Shown here piece by piece: positions 51,121-63,549 of a DNA stretch of 64,000 nt (positions are counted from its first letter, which is position 1; the number at the start of each line of letters is the position of its first letter). Source of the DNA: Mactromeris polynyma (lineage: Eukaryota; Mollusca; Bivalvia; Venerida; Mactridae); assembly GCA_032209605.1 (NCBI GenBank), contig JASFXZ010000004.1, forward strand, positions 37,358,401-37,422,400. The letters run 5' to 3'. A program made the position numbers and the translations under genes. The notes beneath the pieces were generated by a model. That model had not been told where the DNA came from and ran no database searches. It worked only from the letters and a program-made list of their open reading frames with translations.

Positions 51121-51149
51121 AATGACTGTCTGTCTGTCTGTCTGTCGTA

Positions 51150-51530
51150 ATATTTAATAGCCTACTGCCTAGTTAGCAGGTATGTGCTTTTATTGGAAAT
51201 CATTGACCATACAGTGTTGTAGTGTGAGGTAAGCCAACTATTAAACCCATTTAAACACCAAGTATTTTACTGGCAGTTACATTGCTATGTGATTGTTCTT
51301 TCTACATTTTAGATGATTGTTAAGTTCCCCTTTCCCCATATGCAGTTACTTGACTTGACAGTTCTATCCACTAACCCACCCTGTTTGGCCTCTTTTATTC
51401 ACATAGTTATCCCTAATTGAGCCTCATCATATGTTTTATGGATTTTTGTTTTCCTGGAGGTCTGTGTGGGGGGGGGGGCACTGTCTTATGTATGTGGCGT
51501 TCCCTGTAGAAACTTATTCTCTCTCTTTTG
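51150..51530 (-). repeat. Dispersed element R1, minus orientation (copy 1)
   Basis: Matches the 4.8-kb copy: CCTACTGCCTAGTTAGCAGG, AAATCATTGACC, GTGTGAGGTAAGCC, TGAGCCTCATCATATG, TTTTATGGATT, CTGGAGGTCTGTGTGGG and GGCGTTCCCTGTAGAAAC, with TCTCTCTT at the end. The G run at about 51470 differs in length from the second copy. Confidence 0.7.
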
Positions 51531-51725
51531 ATATAATATTCATGTCCTATTATTCCCTATTTCAGCCCGTGGCAGCTGTGTTTCTTAGCTTGACCAATCA
51601 ATATTTTGACCCTTAGAACTCTCTATGGTCATCACACAGTTAATTCCTTACTTCTACTTTCCAATAGATATTTGCCCTTACATTTTCTCAATCCCAAATG
51701 TCTCATAGGGTGGTGTTTACCTGCA

Positions 51726-51749
51726 GTCTGTGTGTGTGTGTGTGTGTGT
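51726..51749 (+). repeat. TG microsatellite (copy 1)
   Basis: A (TG)n run of about 12 units followed by a short G run. It is shorter in the second copy, accounting for part of the 5-bp length difference. Confidence 0.85.
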
Positions 51750-51789
51750 GGGGGGGTTAATGAAATGGAATAACTTGAACACGAATAGC

Positions 51790-52095
51790 AAATAGTCACC
51801 CGAGAAAGACTTGGGAACGCCTGGCAAATAATCACCCGAGAGACACTTGTGCAAGCTTGGCAAATAATCACCCGAAAGACACTTGCATAAGCTTGGCAAA
51901 TAATCACCCGAGAGACACTTGCGCAAGCTTGCCAAATAATCACCCGAAAGACACATGCGCACGATTGGCAAATAATCAGCCGAGAGACACTTGCGCAAGC
52001 TTGGCAAATAATCACCCGAGAGACACATGCGCACGATTGGCAAATAATCAGCCGAGAGACACTTGCGCACGCTTGGCAAAATCACCCGAGAGATA
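51790..52095 (+). repeat. 36-bp minisatellite, about nine units (array 1)
   Basis: Units of 36 bp with core CTTGGCAAATAATCACCCGA and GAGACACTTGCGCAAG. Alternate units carry CATGCGCACGATTGG and CAGCCGAG variants. The 36-bp length keeps several frames open on both strands, giving 80-127-codon frames without protein meaning. It lies about 300 bp upstream of the EGF gene. Confidence 0.9.
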
Positions 52096-52395
52096 CTAAC
52101 GCTAGCGTGATCTACTCACATTTTATTGTTGTTTGTATACAACAGTATTGTTTACCTTCCGAGACTACATACAAGGTAAGTCATGATTATATAAAACTAA
52201 ATAACACTTATATGGTAGAATATAACGGCTATTATTATTTAATTTCATTTTTTTATACTATATAAAATGGTATTTGTTGAAAATGTGAACCAATAAGGTA
52301 TATAATAGCATGCATAACACATTGTTTGTGTATGTTATAGCGTTTTAGTTTATGTAACGTATTACAAAAAAGCTTCATTAGTTACAGGTGAAGTC

Positions 52396-53807
52396 ATGTT
52401 TCTTGTGGTTGTTATTTATGCATTCCTGCACGTGGGTCAAGGTAAAAAATATATACTACTTATCATAATAGTTGATACGTTAACGCATAGTAAAGGACAG
52501 ATCTATACGTGTTTTAAAACACTGCATTTTACGCTTGTCTTTATTATTGTTCTAAAAGTATATTTTTATGCTATGTTCTGCAATTAATTATATGACGTCT
52601 GATTTATATCAAACACACATGTCGTTTTTATAATCTATTTTCCAACCCATTTAAATGTACAAATTATAATGACGTACAGTAAAGTATATTAAGTCAAAAA
52701 TTATTCTGTAAGATGTTTTACAGTCAGTAAAATCCAATGCGTATACTTAGACTCTTGTTTAATTACAAGCGTATCATGCGCGAAGACTCATAGTAATCAC
52801 ATGATTTTAAAACGAATATAATGACGAGTTTACTATTCTTAATGGAATACTTGTTTAAAAGATTAATCGACGGGTTCAGAACCTTGTGCTTCGAAACGCT
52901 TAGTTATAAACTGCCCGATGCACATCCTTGCACTACAAAAAATGTGAGATTCCCACCGGAAAAGTTTCCTGCCTTGATATTTTACACTATCAAATTAATT
53001 TTTGCTGATAATGGCAATAACCGATTGTTTAATGAATTCAGTGCGTTCTGATGTTCCGACTCTTACATGGGCATCCACTTTAAACGATGAAGAGCATTGA
53101 CTTATCTACGTATTTGAGAATGTATAATGTCAATCGACACAAAGTATTTTTTATCAAATCAGGACGTGACAAGGGGCTTTCAACTCTGAGAAATGTAATC
53201 AAAACGAAAACAATTGGACAAATGTACCGCTAAAATTGTTATATACTTGATATGTTTTAGACATTGCATTTGTATTATGTTCCTAAAATTATGGTTGGTT
53301 TATAGGTCAATTTTATTTAAAATATTCATAGTCTTCTCAATGCAATTAAAAAGTATTTGTGCTGTTTACATTACAGTAATAAGTATTTCTCTCACTTGCC
53401 GTCCACCATACAACTGTGAGGGATGTATCCCGTACTTGTGTGATAGATGTCCAAAATGGACTTTCAAGACGCCCGATCCATTGCACCTCGGATGCGCACC
53501 ATGTAGCCAAGTATGCGCATCTTGCGACTATGCAGGCCATTGTCAAGAATGTGTGAAAGGAAGGTTCGGCGGGCGATGTCACTTACAATGTAGTACAAGG
53601 TGTTTAAGCAGACTTTGTGAAAAACGTACTGGAAAATGTACATGTAAGGAAAATTTCACAGGAAGCACTTGTGATAAATGTACACTAGGTAGATATGGAA
53701 CAAACTGTCATCTGAAATGTAGTGATGGTTGTTTAGATGGAACTTGTGATAAAATAACTGGGGAATGTGTATGCAAGCCTGGGTACACGGGATTGAATTG
53801 TAGTTAA
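52396..53807 (+). CDS. Secreted Cys-rich EGF-like repeat protein (copy 1)
   Basis: Two exons: 52396-52441 (signal peptide, MFLVVVIYAFLHVGQ) and 53377-53807 (TAA), joined by a phase-1 GT-AG intron with acceptor TTACATTACAG. The product is 158 aa. The mature part begins ISISLTCRPPYNCEGC. It has a Cys-rich furin/EGF-like segment (CAPCSQVCASCDYAGHC), then two EGF-like units ending CTCKENFTGSTC and CVCKPGYTGLNC, typical of MEGF/scavenger-receptor-F repeats. The chain stops right after the last Cys-Ser, with no membrane segment. An unspliced frame opens at 53214, but its extra N-terminus lacks a clean signal peptide. A possible 3' UTR intron (donor GTACGT at 53812, acceptor TTTTTCAG near 54064) is visible. 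Role unknown; recognition or adhesion is a family-based guess. Confidence 0.82.
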
Positions 53808-54470
53808 CTGGTACGTAGATATTTTAATACCAAATAAAGTAGTTGATTTACTTCCAAATCTGACTCCAAACCTACCATAAGTAAATGCTTATATAACACA
53901 TTTGTACAGAACAAAAAAACAGTCAAAATTACCTCTCTTACTTGTCAATAAATGATTTCCTTGACTGACCTATCTATTGTCAGAACAAGTACTTTGGCTC
54001 CCTAAGACATTAAGAATATACGTGACGTTGTGTGAAATGTCAATGCATAATGTCTGTTTTTCAGGTGACAGTCACGAATACAACCGAGCAGTTGTCGTCA
54101 TTATTATGATGCTTATCTTTAAATAGTAATCGTGTTACACCTGTTCCAACTGTGTACTTGGTTTTATTGGCGTTTTCATCATAATCATTACGAATAGAGC
54201 AAAGTTCTCTTATTTATTGTTATCATTTAGTTATGGTGAACACATGAGTACAGAGTGCTTTTAAATTACTGGACGTTTTAATTCCATTCTGTTTACTTCT
54301 TTCTATATTTCTTTATGTACGAAATACGGCTTTGATAGTTCCTGTATAAACATGAATTCTTTAATTGTACCAAATAAACTGTTGAAATATTAAATATGTG
54401 TTTAACATTGTCGTTTTTGATACCATATTCTTTATTTAGGGTGTCAAATTAATAAATAAAGAAATATAAA
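53808..54470 (+). other. EGF gene 3' region (copy 1)
   Basis: Contains the possible 3' UTR intron and a polyadenylation-like AATAAA near 54373. No other gene seen. Confidence 0.4.
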
Positions 54471-54700
54471 GTTCCTACAGGGAACGCCACATTCACAAGA
54501 CAGTGACCCCTCACACAGATCCCGGGATAAATCAGCCTACGAAACATATGGGATCGAGGAGGTATAAGGGCAAATATCTATGGAAATTGGCAAGTAATGC
54601 ATTGTCTTGCTGACTATCAAAAACAAAGATGGAGAATTGTTGGGACAACACTGTTGGAAGGAATTTAATGGGTGAAGTATACATAGAAAATCCCACTAAA
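54470..54700 (+). repeat. Dispersed element R1, cut by the duplication junction
   Basis: Contains ATAAAGTTCCTACAGGGAAC, GCCACATTCACAAGACAG and CCCGGGATAAATCAGCC, then an R1 interior to TCCCACTAAA, where it switches to MITE M6 sequence at 54701. In the second copy the R1 sequence runs on into unique DNA. Confidence 0.75.
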
Positions 54701-54892
54701 AACCTCAAAATTTAGAACCCATTTCAAGTCCGTTTATACTGTTTTGCTGTTTATTCAACCTCGATATTAAGACTACCTCAATATTAAGATCAGTTTTCAA
54801 GGGTCCCAAGGGTAGTCGTGTTATTGAAGTTTTACTTTACATTGTATGACTTTCATTCGTGCATATACAACCATACTATTATTTGTCCACAG

Positions 54893-57800
54893 TATATGAC
54901 ACCACTAAGGCCACGATGGATGATGCCAGAGCTATATGCCAGAATGAAGATGCTGATTTACTTCAGCTTAGAAATGGAGACGTGGAGAATTATTTCCTCC
55001 ATTCTGGATCTATAGGTGCGTGCATAATATTTTGCATCCCCACTTTTAGCTCACCAACGCCTGAAATGCTCATGTGTGATCTGTTTGTTGTCAGTGGTTG
55101 TCTGTTTCCTTCATCGCATGTCTGCAGTACTTATGCATGTTAACAGTGCTATCGGTCGTTTTAAAAATGGCTTCACGTGTCTTGCGAAACGACTCACCAG
55201 AGTTTGATTTTACAAGAATGTTGATAGTGATCTACTATAATAGCCAGACTAATGGTTTCAAACAAGAAATATATTGAAAAAAAGATGATCGGCGCAATAT
55301 GAAGCAAGCAAATTAGTTGGAATCTGAAGATAAAGATTAGTTGTGCAACATAAAAAAGATCCAAAATGTTATGATTCCTGGTAAATATATCGACAAGGTA
55401 ACGTACCCTTTATCGAACGAAGAACCAATCCGCGTCAATGTTACAAACGCTGTTCGGTTGAAGAGAAGTTGGTTTTGTTGTTCATGTAAGATTCGATTGG
55501 TTAACACAACACTGATATGCAAATAGCAAAGCCATGTTAGTACGGCTGTCAGAAAATGGCATTGTGGTCCGCTACCACAAAGCTACTGTGAAGACGACCC
55601 ATTGAATACTGAAGCCTCGTGAGTGAGGATATGTGTCAATGTTTACTGGTGAAATAGAATTCTACAACTACCAGCGGTTCGGCTCACTAGAAACTTTGCC
55701 ACATTCACAAGGCAAAATCTCCTTACAACAATCGCATGGAAACATTAGCATACGAACCATCAGGTGTTGTAGAGGTGTAACCGCAAACACCACAGGAAGT
55801 TTGATCGGTCCAAAATGATTCAAATAGTTTGATAGAAATGTTCGTACTAGGGTGATCGTATTCAATGTTTGTAACAATTAATTTAATCTGTCAAACGCCA
55901 AGGTTGCCAGCGGTTGGGACCAATACTCCTATAACATGTAAACCGTCATATAAGTATTACTCAGGCCAATGATGCATAATTATTCAATCTATGATCCACA
56001 CAATGACATAAACATCCATGCAATGACATACTCTCCCACACAACGGCATACTTATCCACACAATGACATATTTATCCACACAATGGCAAACTTATCCACA
56101 CAGTGGCATACTTTTCCACACAATGACATACTTTTCAACGCAATGGCATACCTAACTACAGAACGGCATTATTATCGACACAATGACATACTGATCAAAA
56201 CAATGGCATAAATATCCACACAGTGACATATTTATCCATAAAACAGCATAACTATCCGGACAATGGCATACGTATCCACATAGTGACTTACTTATCCACA
56301 CAATGACATATTTATCCACATAATGGCATACTTATCCACACAATGACATACTTATCCACACAACGGTATAATTATCTTCACAAAGACATAAGTTATCTAT
56401 AAAACGACATGTTTATTTACTCCCACGCTATTTTGTGCGATATGATTATAGATATATAGATAAACTTGTACTTTTTGACACAGATAAATTCAGTCAAGAT
56501 AAAAGATATTGGCTTGGAGTCACACGACAAGATGATGACGAGTTTTACTGGTTGAATGGATATCTACTTGTCCTAGGAGATTATATGTGGGCCGCGGGGC
56601 AACCTGACAACTATCAGAATCAAGAAAATTGTGTAGATTTGGCAAATGTTGGAACTTATGCACTCAACGATGATAACTGTGACAAACAAAATCATTTCAT
56701 TTGTGAAGGTTTGAATATTAATTACGCAGGTTATTAATGTAACGTCAACAAGCGATCATTTATATGCGCGTTGTAGTCAAACTGACATAACGTTAATTGC
56801 TGTTCTAAAATGAGTCCTGTAATTAGGATAAACCACAACGAACAATTGCGAAAGTGATAATATCAATCATTTATCTTCAGTGAAGATTTCATAATGTAAA
56901 TTAATAATTCTATTTTGTTAACAAACAACATTATTTGTAGAAATCAACCAAGTGTATAACTCCTTTAATTATGTACTACTAGAACAAACAGTTACGTGCT
57001 ACCATTTATAGCTTGATATAAACCCAGTTCGATAAGGCTTTCATTATCGATTTATCAATTGTATTGGGTATATGCTGGGAAGCTTGTTTAAATCAGGTGA
57101 TATCATTTTAACACGCTGTAAATAGGTTGTATACAACACCCCTATAATCGATATTTAGGTAAACACGATAATGAAAGAAATAGCGAATTTGAGTTATACT
57201 ACAAGTTGTTTAAACTTTAATAAAAACGTTTTGTTTGTTTCATACACTCGTTTGCCATATCTTGTTAACTGCATTAGTATCGCAGGAAGGGAAGGGCCCT
57301 AGATAATGTTGTTAAGACTTTTGGCCCAACCCTTTTGTATGTATGTACAAGTTACATGTATGTTTGTGCAAATATGATAGTTATATGTATAAATACAATA
57401 AAATATGATTAAACTAAAGTATCGCACGCCATTTTGGTGTGTCGGAATGCAAATATGTTATGTATTCAAACCATAGGATGATATGTAAAGTCCGAGTTTC
57501 GAGGGCTGAAGTTGTTAATTCTCGCCACCAGGAAAATCCATATAGTCCGTGTTTATTTACTCGAGAAAGGTAACTGTTGTAAACAATTTAATACGTGTAA
57601 AGTGCGGTTTTATTAACCACGAACGTATGAATATATTACCTGGACCATTGCATTTTCAAATAGGTGTATTGAATGTCGATGCTTGTCCGTAAGCTTGTCG
57701 GAGAAGCCCGGGGTTCTGGTTTTATAGAAAGCTTAAGCAAACAGCGGTAACATCTTTACACGCGAGAGCATATCCTTTCCTAAATTACCATGGATTAGAC

Positions 57801-59115
57801 CTGAAAGTTCAAACACCTGTTCGCGGTCGATATAACAGCACTATACAGCTAATGCAAACATACTTTACAACATATTGACCGATTGACATAGTGAACACAA
57901 TAACGGTTTTCTCCACTAACTTTGAAACGCAGTATCAACTTTTTAAAAACACCTTTGCAATATGTTGTCAAATCCTCTATAGCCGAGTGGTAGCATGTTG
58001 TTAGAATAAAACTATCTTTTTCTGTTGTCGACTATATAATGTTCTACATGTATAATTATGTTGAATATTCATTTACATGGTGCTAACATAGAAACGCGTG
58101 AATAACGGTACTAACAAATGACCATGATGTTGTTTAAGTACTAATTGGTTGTATAACGATTCTTTCACAATCGAATCCCTTATGTTTACTGTGTTACAGA
58201 AAGATGTCCAAACAGGGAGTTTTCTTATATACCAACTCTGAACATGTGTATCAAGGTGTTTACACAGGACGTGACCTGGGGTCAAGCAGAAGCCGAATGC
58301 CGTAGACAATATTCGGATCTTGCTGAGCCAGATACTGTGGATAAACTACTGTTCCTTGATTGGTTCTTGGATAACTTCAATTTAAGTAAATACTTATTTC
58401 AATTATGAACACGCTTTTAGAGTGTAAAGTTTATACATACTCAGTACATTTAAAAACGCAGAATGTAAGATTTCTCCAATTTCAATAACTAACCCAGGGA
58501 TGCAAGATAAGAACTAAGATATGACATTATTTCATTTTACACAATGAAAAACACTACATTTTTATTCAATCAACGGGTATTTTAATATCAAAATGAGGTT
58601 AAAACACACAATTTAAGTGACATTTTCAAGACATAGTACTGGTACAAAAACGTGTTTTTAAACGCATACGTTAGTTCGTCATAGGTCCTTCAACATGTAC
58701 ATACAATGGTGATAATGGCTGTTGAAGAGATATGACATACATGTATTAAAACTCTTATACAACGTTAAAAGTCAATTCCATAATTTGAATTTATTATTGA
58801 TGCTTGATTTGCCAGAAGACATATGTATGTGCCTACTTATTAGAACATGAACCTGTTCATTGCTTTATTTATAATTGATGTTAACGTATTTCAGACAGGT
58901 ACTGGGTTGGAGCAAGACAAACTCGGCCAAACAATACTATATATTGGCAAGTAAGCAATAAACGAGTGCTTGATGAACTATTGAGAACAAGACAACCAAA
59001 TCTAACCAACAGTTGTGTTATTTTACAGCGCAGTAGCTCAAAACTGTATAATGGACTGGAAGGGCAGGATTGTAATACACGAAATGAAGGCTTTATTTGT
59101 CAACATGTCTGGTGA
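54893..59115 (+). CDS. 5'-truncated lectin gene copy (last four exons)
   Basis: Exons 54893-55015, 56484-56708, 58200-58385 and 58895-59115 (TGA) duplicate lectin exons 6-9. The only exonic change I noticed is synonymous (GCG to GCA, in the codon after Leu in exon 7). It encodes most of CTLD2 and all of CTLD3. Signal peptide, linker, CTLD1 and the first CTLD2 exon are missing, and no start codon with a leader lies immediately upstream. It is either a pseudogene or is expressed by splicing from the upstream EGF gene's leader exon, whose phase matches. Confidence 0.75.
55376..55536 (+). repeat. Dispersed repeat (duplicate of 46.6 kb)
   Basis: Copy-2 equivalent of 46615-46775, same orientation. 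Confidence 0.8.
55977..56411 (+). repeat. 20-bp minisatellite (copy 2)
   Basis: Duplicate of the 47.2-kb array, apparently with the same number of units, which argues for a very recent duplication. Confidence 0.9.
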
Positions 59116-59909
59116 AATAAAAACATACTGAAGAATCATAATAAAACGCTTGGAAGTTGTTTACAGAACCTTAAACAAATCGGATGAAGACAATTATCAC
59201 GAATGGAACATTTATAATGATAAATTGCGCACAAACAAGAAACACTTTTAAGAAAATTTTGCGATACGTGATTGTCAATTGTGAGTTACAGTGTTAATAA
59301 AAAAGATGGAACAAAGCGAAAGTTATTCTTCATTTACACATTTTATACAAGTAGTTCTATAAAAGTAAATTAAGTACCAGCATCTTGAGGAAGATTACTA
59401 ACTGAATGTCTTGTTTGTGTTCAACATGTATATACTTGGTATAGGTCATATAAACTGTGTATTAACGTGCCAATACTGTAATATATACTGAATATAATTT
59501 AACAGTTGGTTGGTAGGTTAGTATCTCAACCATATACTGCTTGTTTTTCTTTTCATAATCTTCTTTTTCATATTCATTACTTTAAAGTTGTTCTTGGAAT
59601 TCTCCAAGCTGACGTCCTTTAAAGCATGCCAATGAAGTGATCCAACAGAAACAACGCAACATGTATCTTTTGTTTCTTTGTCTATATGTTAAATTCCCAT
59701 TCCATTTCCCTGTCGCCAGTATTTAAGGTAAGGATAATACAGCTTTTTTCTGCGTACTGGATTATATACATATATGTTATTGTGTAAGTAGATGAAATAT
59801 TGCTGTATGGAAACATGTATGTGATCATGTTGTATACTGTATAACCTCGTGGGCTTTATAGCATAATTGGAATATGAATAAAATGACTGTCTGTCTGTCT
59901 GTCTGTCGT

Positions 59910-60290
59910 AATATTTAATAGCCTACTGCCTAGTTAGCAGGTATGTGCTTTTATTGGAAATCATTGACCATACAGTGTTGTAGTGTGAGGTAAGCCAACT
60001 ATTAAACCCATTTAAACACCAAGTATTTTACTGGCAGTTACATTGCTATGTGATTGTTCTTTCTACATTTTAGATGATTGTTAAGTTCCCCTTTCCCCAT
60101 ATGCAGTTACTTGACTTGACAGTTCTATCCACTAACCCACCCTGTTTGGCCTCTTTTATTCACATAGTTATCCCTAATTGAGCCTCATCATATGTTTTAT
60201 GGATTGTTGTTTTCCTGGAGGTCTGTGTGGGGGGGGGGCACTGTCTTATGTATGTGGCGTTCCCTGTAGAAACTTATTCTCTCTCTTTTG
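59910..60290 (-). repeat. Dispersed element R1, minus orientation (copy 2)
   Basis: Duplicate of 51150-51530. The G run is shorter, and TTTATGGATTGTTG is kept here where copy 1 has TTTTTG, so copy 2 retains the older base (compare 5.3 and 9.4 kb). Confidence 0.7.
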
Positions 60291-60549
60291 ATATAATATT
60301 CATGTCCTATTATTCCCTATTTCAGCCCGTGGCAGCTGTGTTTCTTAGCTTGACCAATCAATATTTTGACCCTTAGAACTCTCTATGGTCATCACACAGT
60401 TAATTCCTTACTTCTACTTTCCAATAGATATTTGCCCTTACATTTTCTCAATCCCAAATGTCTCATAGGGTGGTGTTTACCTGCAGTCTGTGTGTGTGTG
60501 TGTGGGGGGGGGTTAATGAAATGGAATAACTTGAACACGAATAGCAAAT

Positions 60550-60850
60550 AGTCACCCGAGAAAGACTTGGGAACGCCTGGCAAATAATCACCCGAGAGAC
60601 ACTTGTGCAAGCTTGGCAAATAATCACCCGAAAGACACTTGCATAAGCTTGGCAAATAATCACCCGAGAGACACTTGCGCAAGCTTGCCAAATAATCACC
60701 CGAAAGACACATGCGCACGATTGGCAAATAATCAGCCGAGAGACACTTGCGCAAGCTTGGCAAATAATCACCCGAGAGACACATGCGCACGATTGGCAAA
60801 TAATCAGCCGAGAGACACTTGCGCACGCTTGGCAAAATCACCCGAGAGAT
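60550..60850 (+). repeat. 36-bp minisatellite (copy 2, array 2)
   Basis: Duplicate of the 51.8-kb array, with the same variant order. The preceding TG run (60487-60504) is shorter than in copy 1. Confidence 0.9.
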
Positions 60851-61151
60851 ACTAACGCTAGCGTGATCTACTCACATTTTATTGTTGTTTGTATACAACA
60901 GTATTGTTTACCTTCCGAGACTACATACAAGGTAAGTCATGATTATATAAAACTAAATAACACTTATATGGTAGAATATAACGGCTATTATTATTTAATT
61001 TCATTTTTTTATACTATATAAAATGGTATTTGTTGAAAATGTGAACCAATAAGGTATATAATAGCATGCATAACACATTGTTTGTGTATGTTATAGCGTT
61101 TTAGTTTATGTAACGTATTACAAAAAAGCTTCATTAGTTACAGGTGAAGTC

Positions 61152-62563
61152 ATGTTTCTTGTGGTTGTTATTTATGCATTCCTGCACGTGGGTCAAGGTA
61201 AAAAATATATACTACTTATCATAATAGTTGATACGTTAACGCATAGTAAAGGACAGATCTATACGTGTTTTAAAACACTGCATTTTACGCTTGTCTTTAT
61301 TATTGTTCTAAAAGTATATTTTTATGCTATGTTCTGCAATTAATTATATGACGTCTGATTTATATCAAACACACATGTCGTTTTTATAATCTATTTTCCA
61401 ACCCATTTAAATGTACAAATTATAATGACGTACAGTAAAGTATATTAAGTCAAAAATTATTCTGTAAGATGTTTTACAGTCAGTAAAATCCAATGCGTAT
61501 ACTTAGACTCTTGTTTAATTACAAGCGTATCATGCGCGAAGACTCATAGTAATCACATGATTTTAAAACGAATATAATGACGAGTTTACTATTCTTAATG
61601 GAATACTTGTTTAAAAGATTAATCGACGGGTTCAGAACCTTGTGCTTCGAAACGCTTAGTTATAAACTGCCCGATGCACATCCTTGCACTACAAAAAATG
61701 TGAGATTCCCACCGGAAAAGTTTCCTGCCTTGATATTTTACACTATCAAATTAATTTTTGCTGATAATGGCAATAACCGATTGTTTAATGAATTCAGTGC
61801 GTTCTGATGTTCCGACTCTTACATGGGCATCCACTTTAAACGATGAAGAGCATTGACTTATCTACGTATTTGAGAATGTATAATGTCAATCGACACAAAG
61901 TATTTTTTATCAAATCAGGACGTGACAAGGGGCTTTCAACTCTGAGAAATGTAATCAAAACGAAAACAATTGGACAAATGTACCGCTAAAATTGTTATAT
62001 ACTTGATATGTTTTAGACATTGCATTTGTATTATGTTCCTAAAATTATGGTTGGTTTATAGGTCAATTTTATTTAAAATATTCATAGTCTTCTCAATGCA
62101 ATTAAAAAGTATTTGTGCTGTTTACATTACAGTAATAAGTATTTCTCTCACTTGCCGTCCACCATACAACTGTGAGGGATGTATCCCGTACTTGTGTGAT
62201 AGATGTCCAAAATGGACTTTCAAGACGCCCGATCCATTGCACCTCGGATGCGCACCATGTAGCCAAGTATGCGCATCTTGCGACTATGCAGGCCATTGTC
62301 AAGAATGTGTGAAAGGAAGGTTCGGCGGGCGATGTCACTTACAATGTAGTACAAGGTGTTTAAGCAGACTTTGTGAAAAACGTACTGGAAAATGTACATG
62401 TAAGGAAAATTTCACAGGAAGCACTTGTGATAAATGTACACTAGGTAGATATGGAACAAACTGTCATCTGAAATGTAGTGATGGTTGTTTAGATGGAACT
62501 TGTGATAAAATAACTGGGGAATGTGTATGCAAGCCTGGGTACACGGGATTGAATTGTAGTTAA
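61152..62563 (+). CDS. Secreted Cys-rich EGF-like repeat protein (copy 2)
   Basis: Exons 61152-61197 and 62133-62563 (TAA) repeat the copy-1 gene exactly as far as I can see; the 158-aa product is the same. About 350 bp of upstream sequence, including the region after the 36-bp array, is also duplicated, so the promoter is probably present. Two intact, identical secreted EGF-like genes therefore lie in tandem with the truncated lectin gene between them. Confidence 0.82.
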
Positions 62564-63229
62564 CTGGTACGTAGATATTTTAATACCAAATAAAGTAGTT
62601 GATTTACTTCCAAATCTGACTCCAAACCTACCATAAGTAAATGCTTATATAACACATTTGTACAGAACAAAAAAACAGTCAAAATTACCTCTCTTACTTG
62701 TCAATAAATGATTTCCTTGACTGACCTATCTATTGTCAGAACAAGTACTTTGGCTCCCTAAGACATTAAGAATATACGTGACGTTGTGTGAAATGTCAAT
62801 GCATAATGTCTGTTTTTCAGGTGACAGTCACGAATACAACCGAGCAGTTGTCGTCATTATTATGATGCTTATCTTTAAATAGTAATCGTGTTACACCTGT
62901 TCCAACTGTGTACTTGGTTTTATTGGCGTTTTCATCATAATCATTACGAATAGAGCAAAGTTCTCTTATTTATTGTTATCATTTAGTTATGGTGAACACA
63001 TGAGTACAGAGTGCTTTTAAATTACTGGACGTTTTAATTCCATTCTGTTTACTTCTTTCTATATTTCTTTATGTACGAAATACGGCTTTGATAGTTCCTG
63101 TATAAACATGAATTCTTTAATTGTACCAAATAAACTGTTGAAATATTAAATATGTGTTTAACATTGTCGTTTTTGATACCATATTCTTTATTTAGGGTGT
63201 CAAATTAATAAATAAAGAAATATAAAGTT

Positions 63230-63456
63230 CCTACAGGGAACGCCACATTCACAAGACAGGGACCCCTCACACAGATCCCGGGATAAATCAGCCTACGAAA
63301 CATATGGGATCGAGGAGGTATAAGGGCAAATATCTATGGAAATTGGCAAGTAATGCATTGTCTTGCTGACTATCAAAAACAAAGATGGAGAATTGTTGGG
63401 ACAACACTGTTGGAAGGAATTTAATGGGTGAAGTATACATAGAAAATCCCACTAAA
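63230..63456 (+). repeat. Dispersed element R1 (copy 2), at the duplication's right edge
   Basis: Same as 54470-54700. One visible substitution: ACAGGGACCCC here against ACAGTGACCCC in copy 1. The sequence continues past 63456 into AAGCGCAAAGCCACGC, which is absent at the internal junction. Confidence 0.75.
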
Positions 63457-63549
63457 AAGCGCAAAGCCACGCTAAAAGTTCAAGGAAATATCCTTATTTT
63501 ACTCCTACTTATAAATATCTATAAATGGGAAATTTCACTATACAAATTG

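Larger units (their letters stand above)
45940..54700 (+). repeat. Tandem duplication, copy 1 (8761 bp)
   Basis: Nearly identical to 54701-63456. Equivalent points differ by 8761 bp on the left and 8756 bp past two length-variable runs (a G run near 51470 and a TG run near 51730). By eye I saw about eight substitutions, e.g. near 46818, 47707, 47883, 50968, 51445 and 54502. It carries lectin exons 6-9, several repeats and the EGF gene. Confidence 0.97.
54701..63456 (+). repeat. Tandem duplication, copy 2 (8756 bp)
   Basis: Repeats 45940-54700 head to tail. The junction can be placed with 2 bp of ambiguity: left flank ..AGAC|AACCTC, junction ..CTAAA|AACCTC, right flank ..CTAAA|AAGCGC. That is an AA microhomology. 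Copy 2 begins within MITE M6 and lacks lectin exons 1-5. Confidence 0.97.

Noticed and set aside
51632..52099. Long frames on both strands in the 36-bp arrays (also 60392-60855 and 63598-63978)
   Set aside because: The 36-bp unit keeps several frames open at once; no start context, domain or splice support.
53214..53376. Unspliced 197-codon start for the EGF protein
   Set aside because: The splice from the 52396 leader exon matches in phase and gives a clean signal peptide; the unspliced start does not.
53346..53582. 78-codon minus-strand frame (also 62102-62338)
   Set aside because: Shadow of the EGF exon on the opposite strand.
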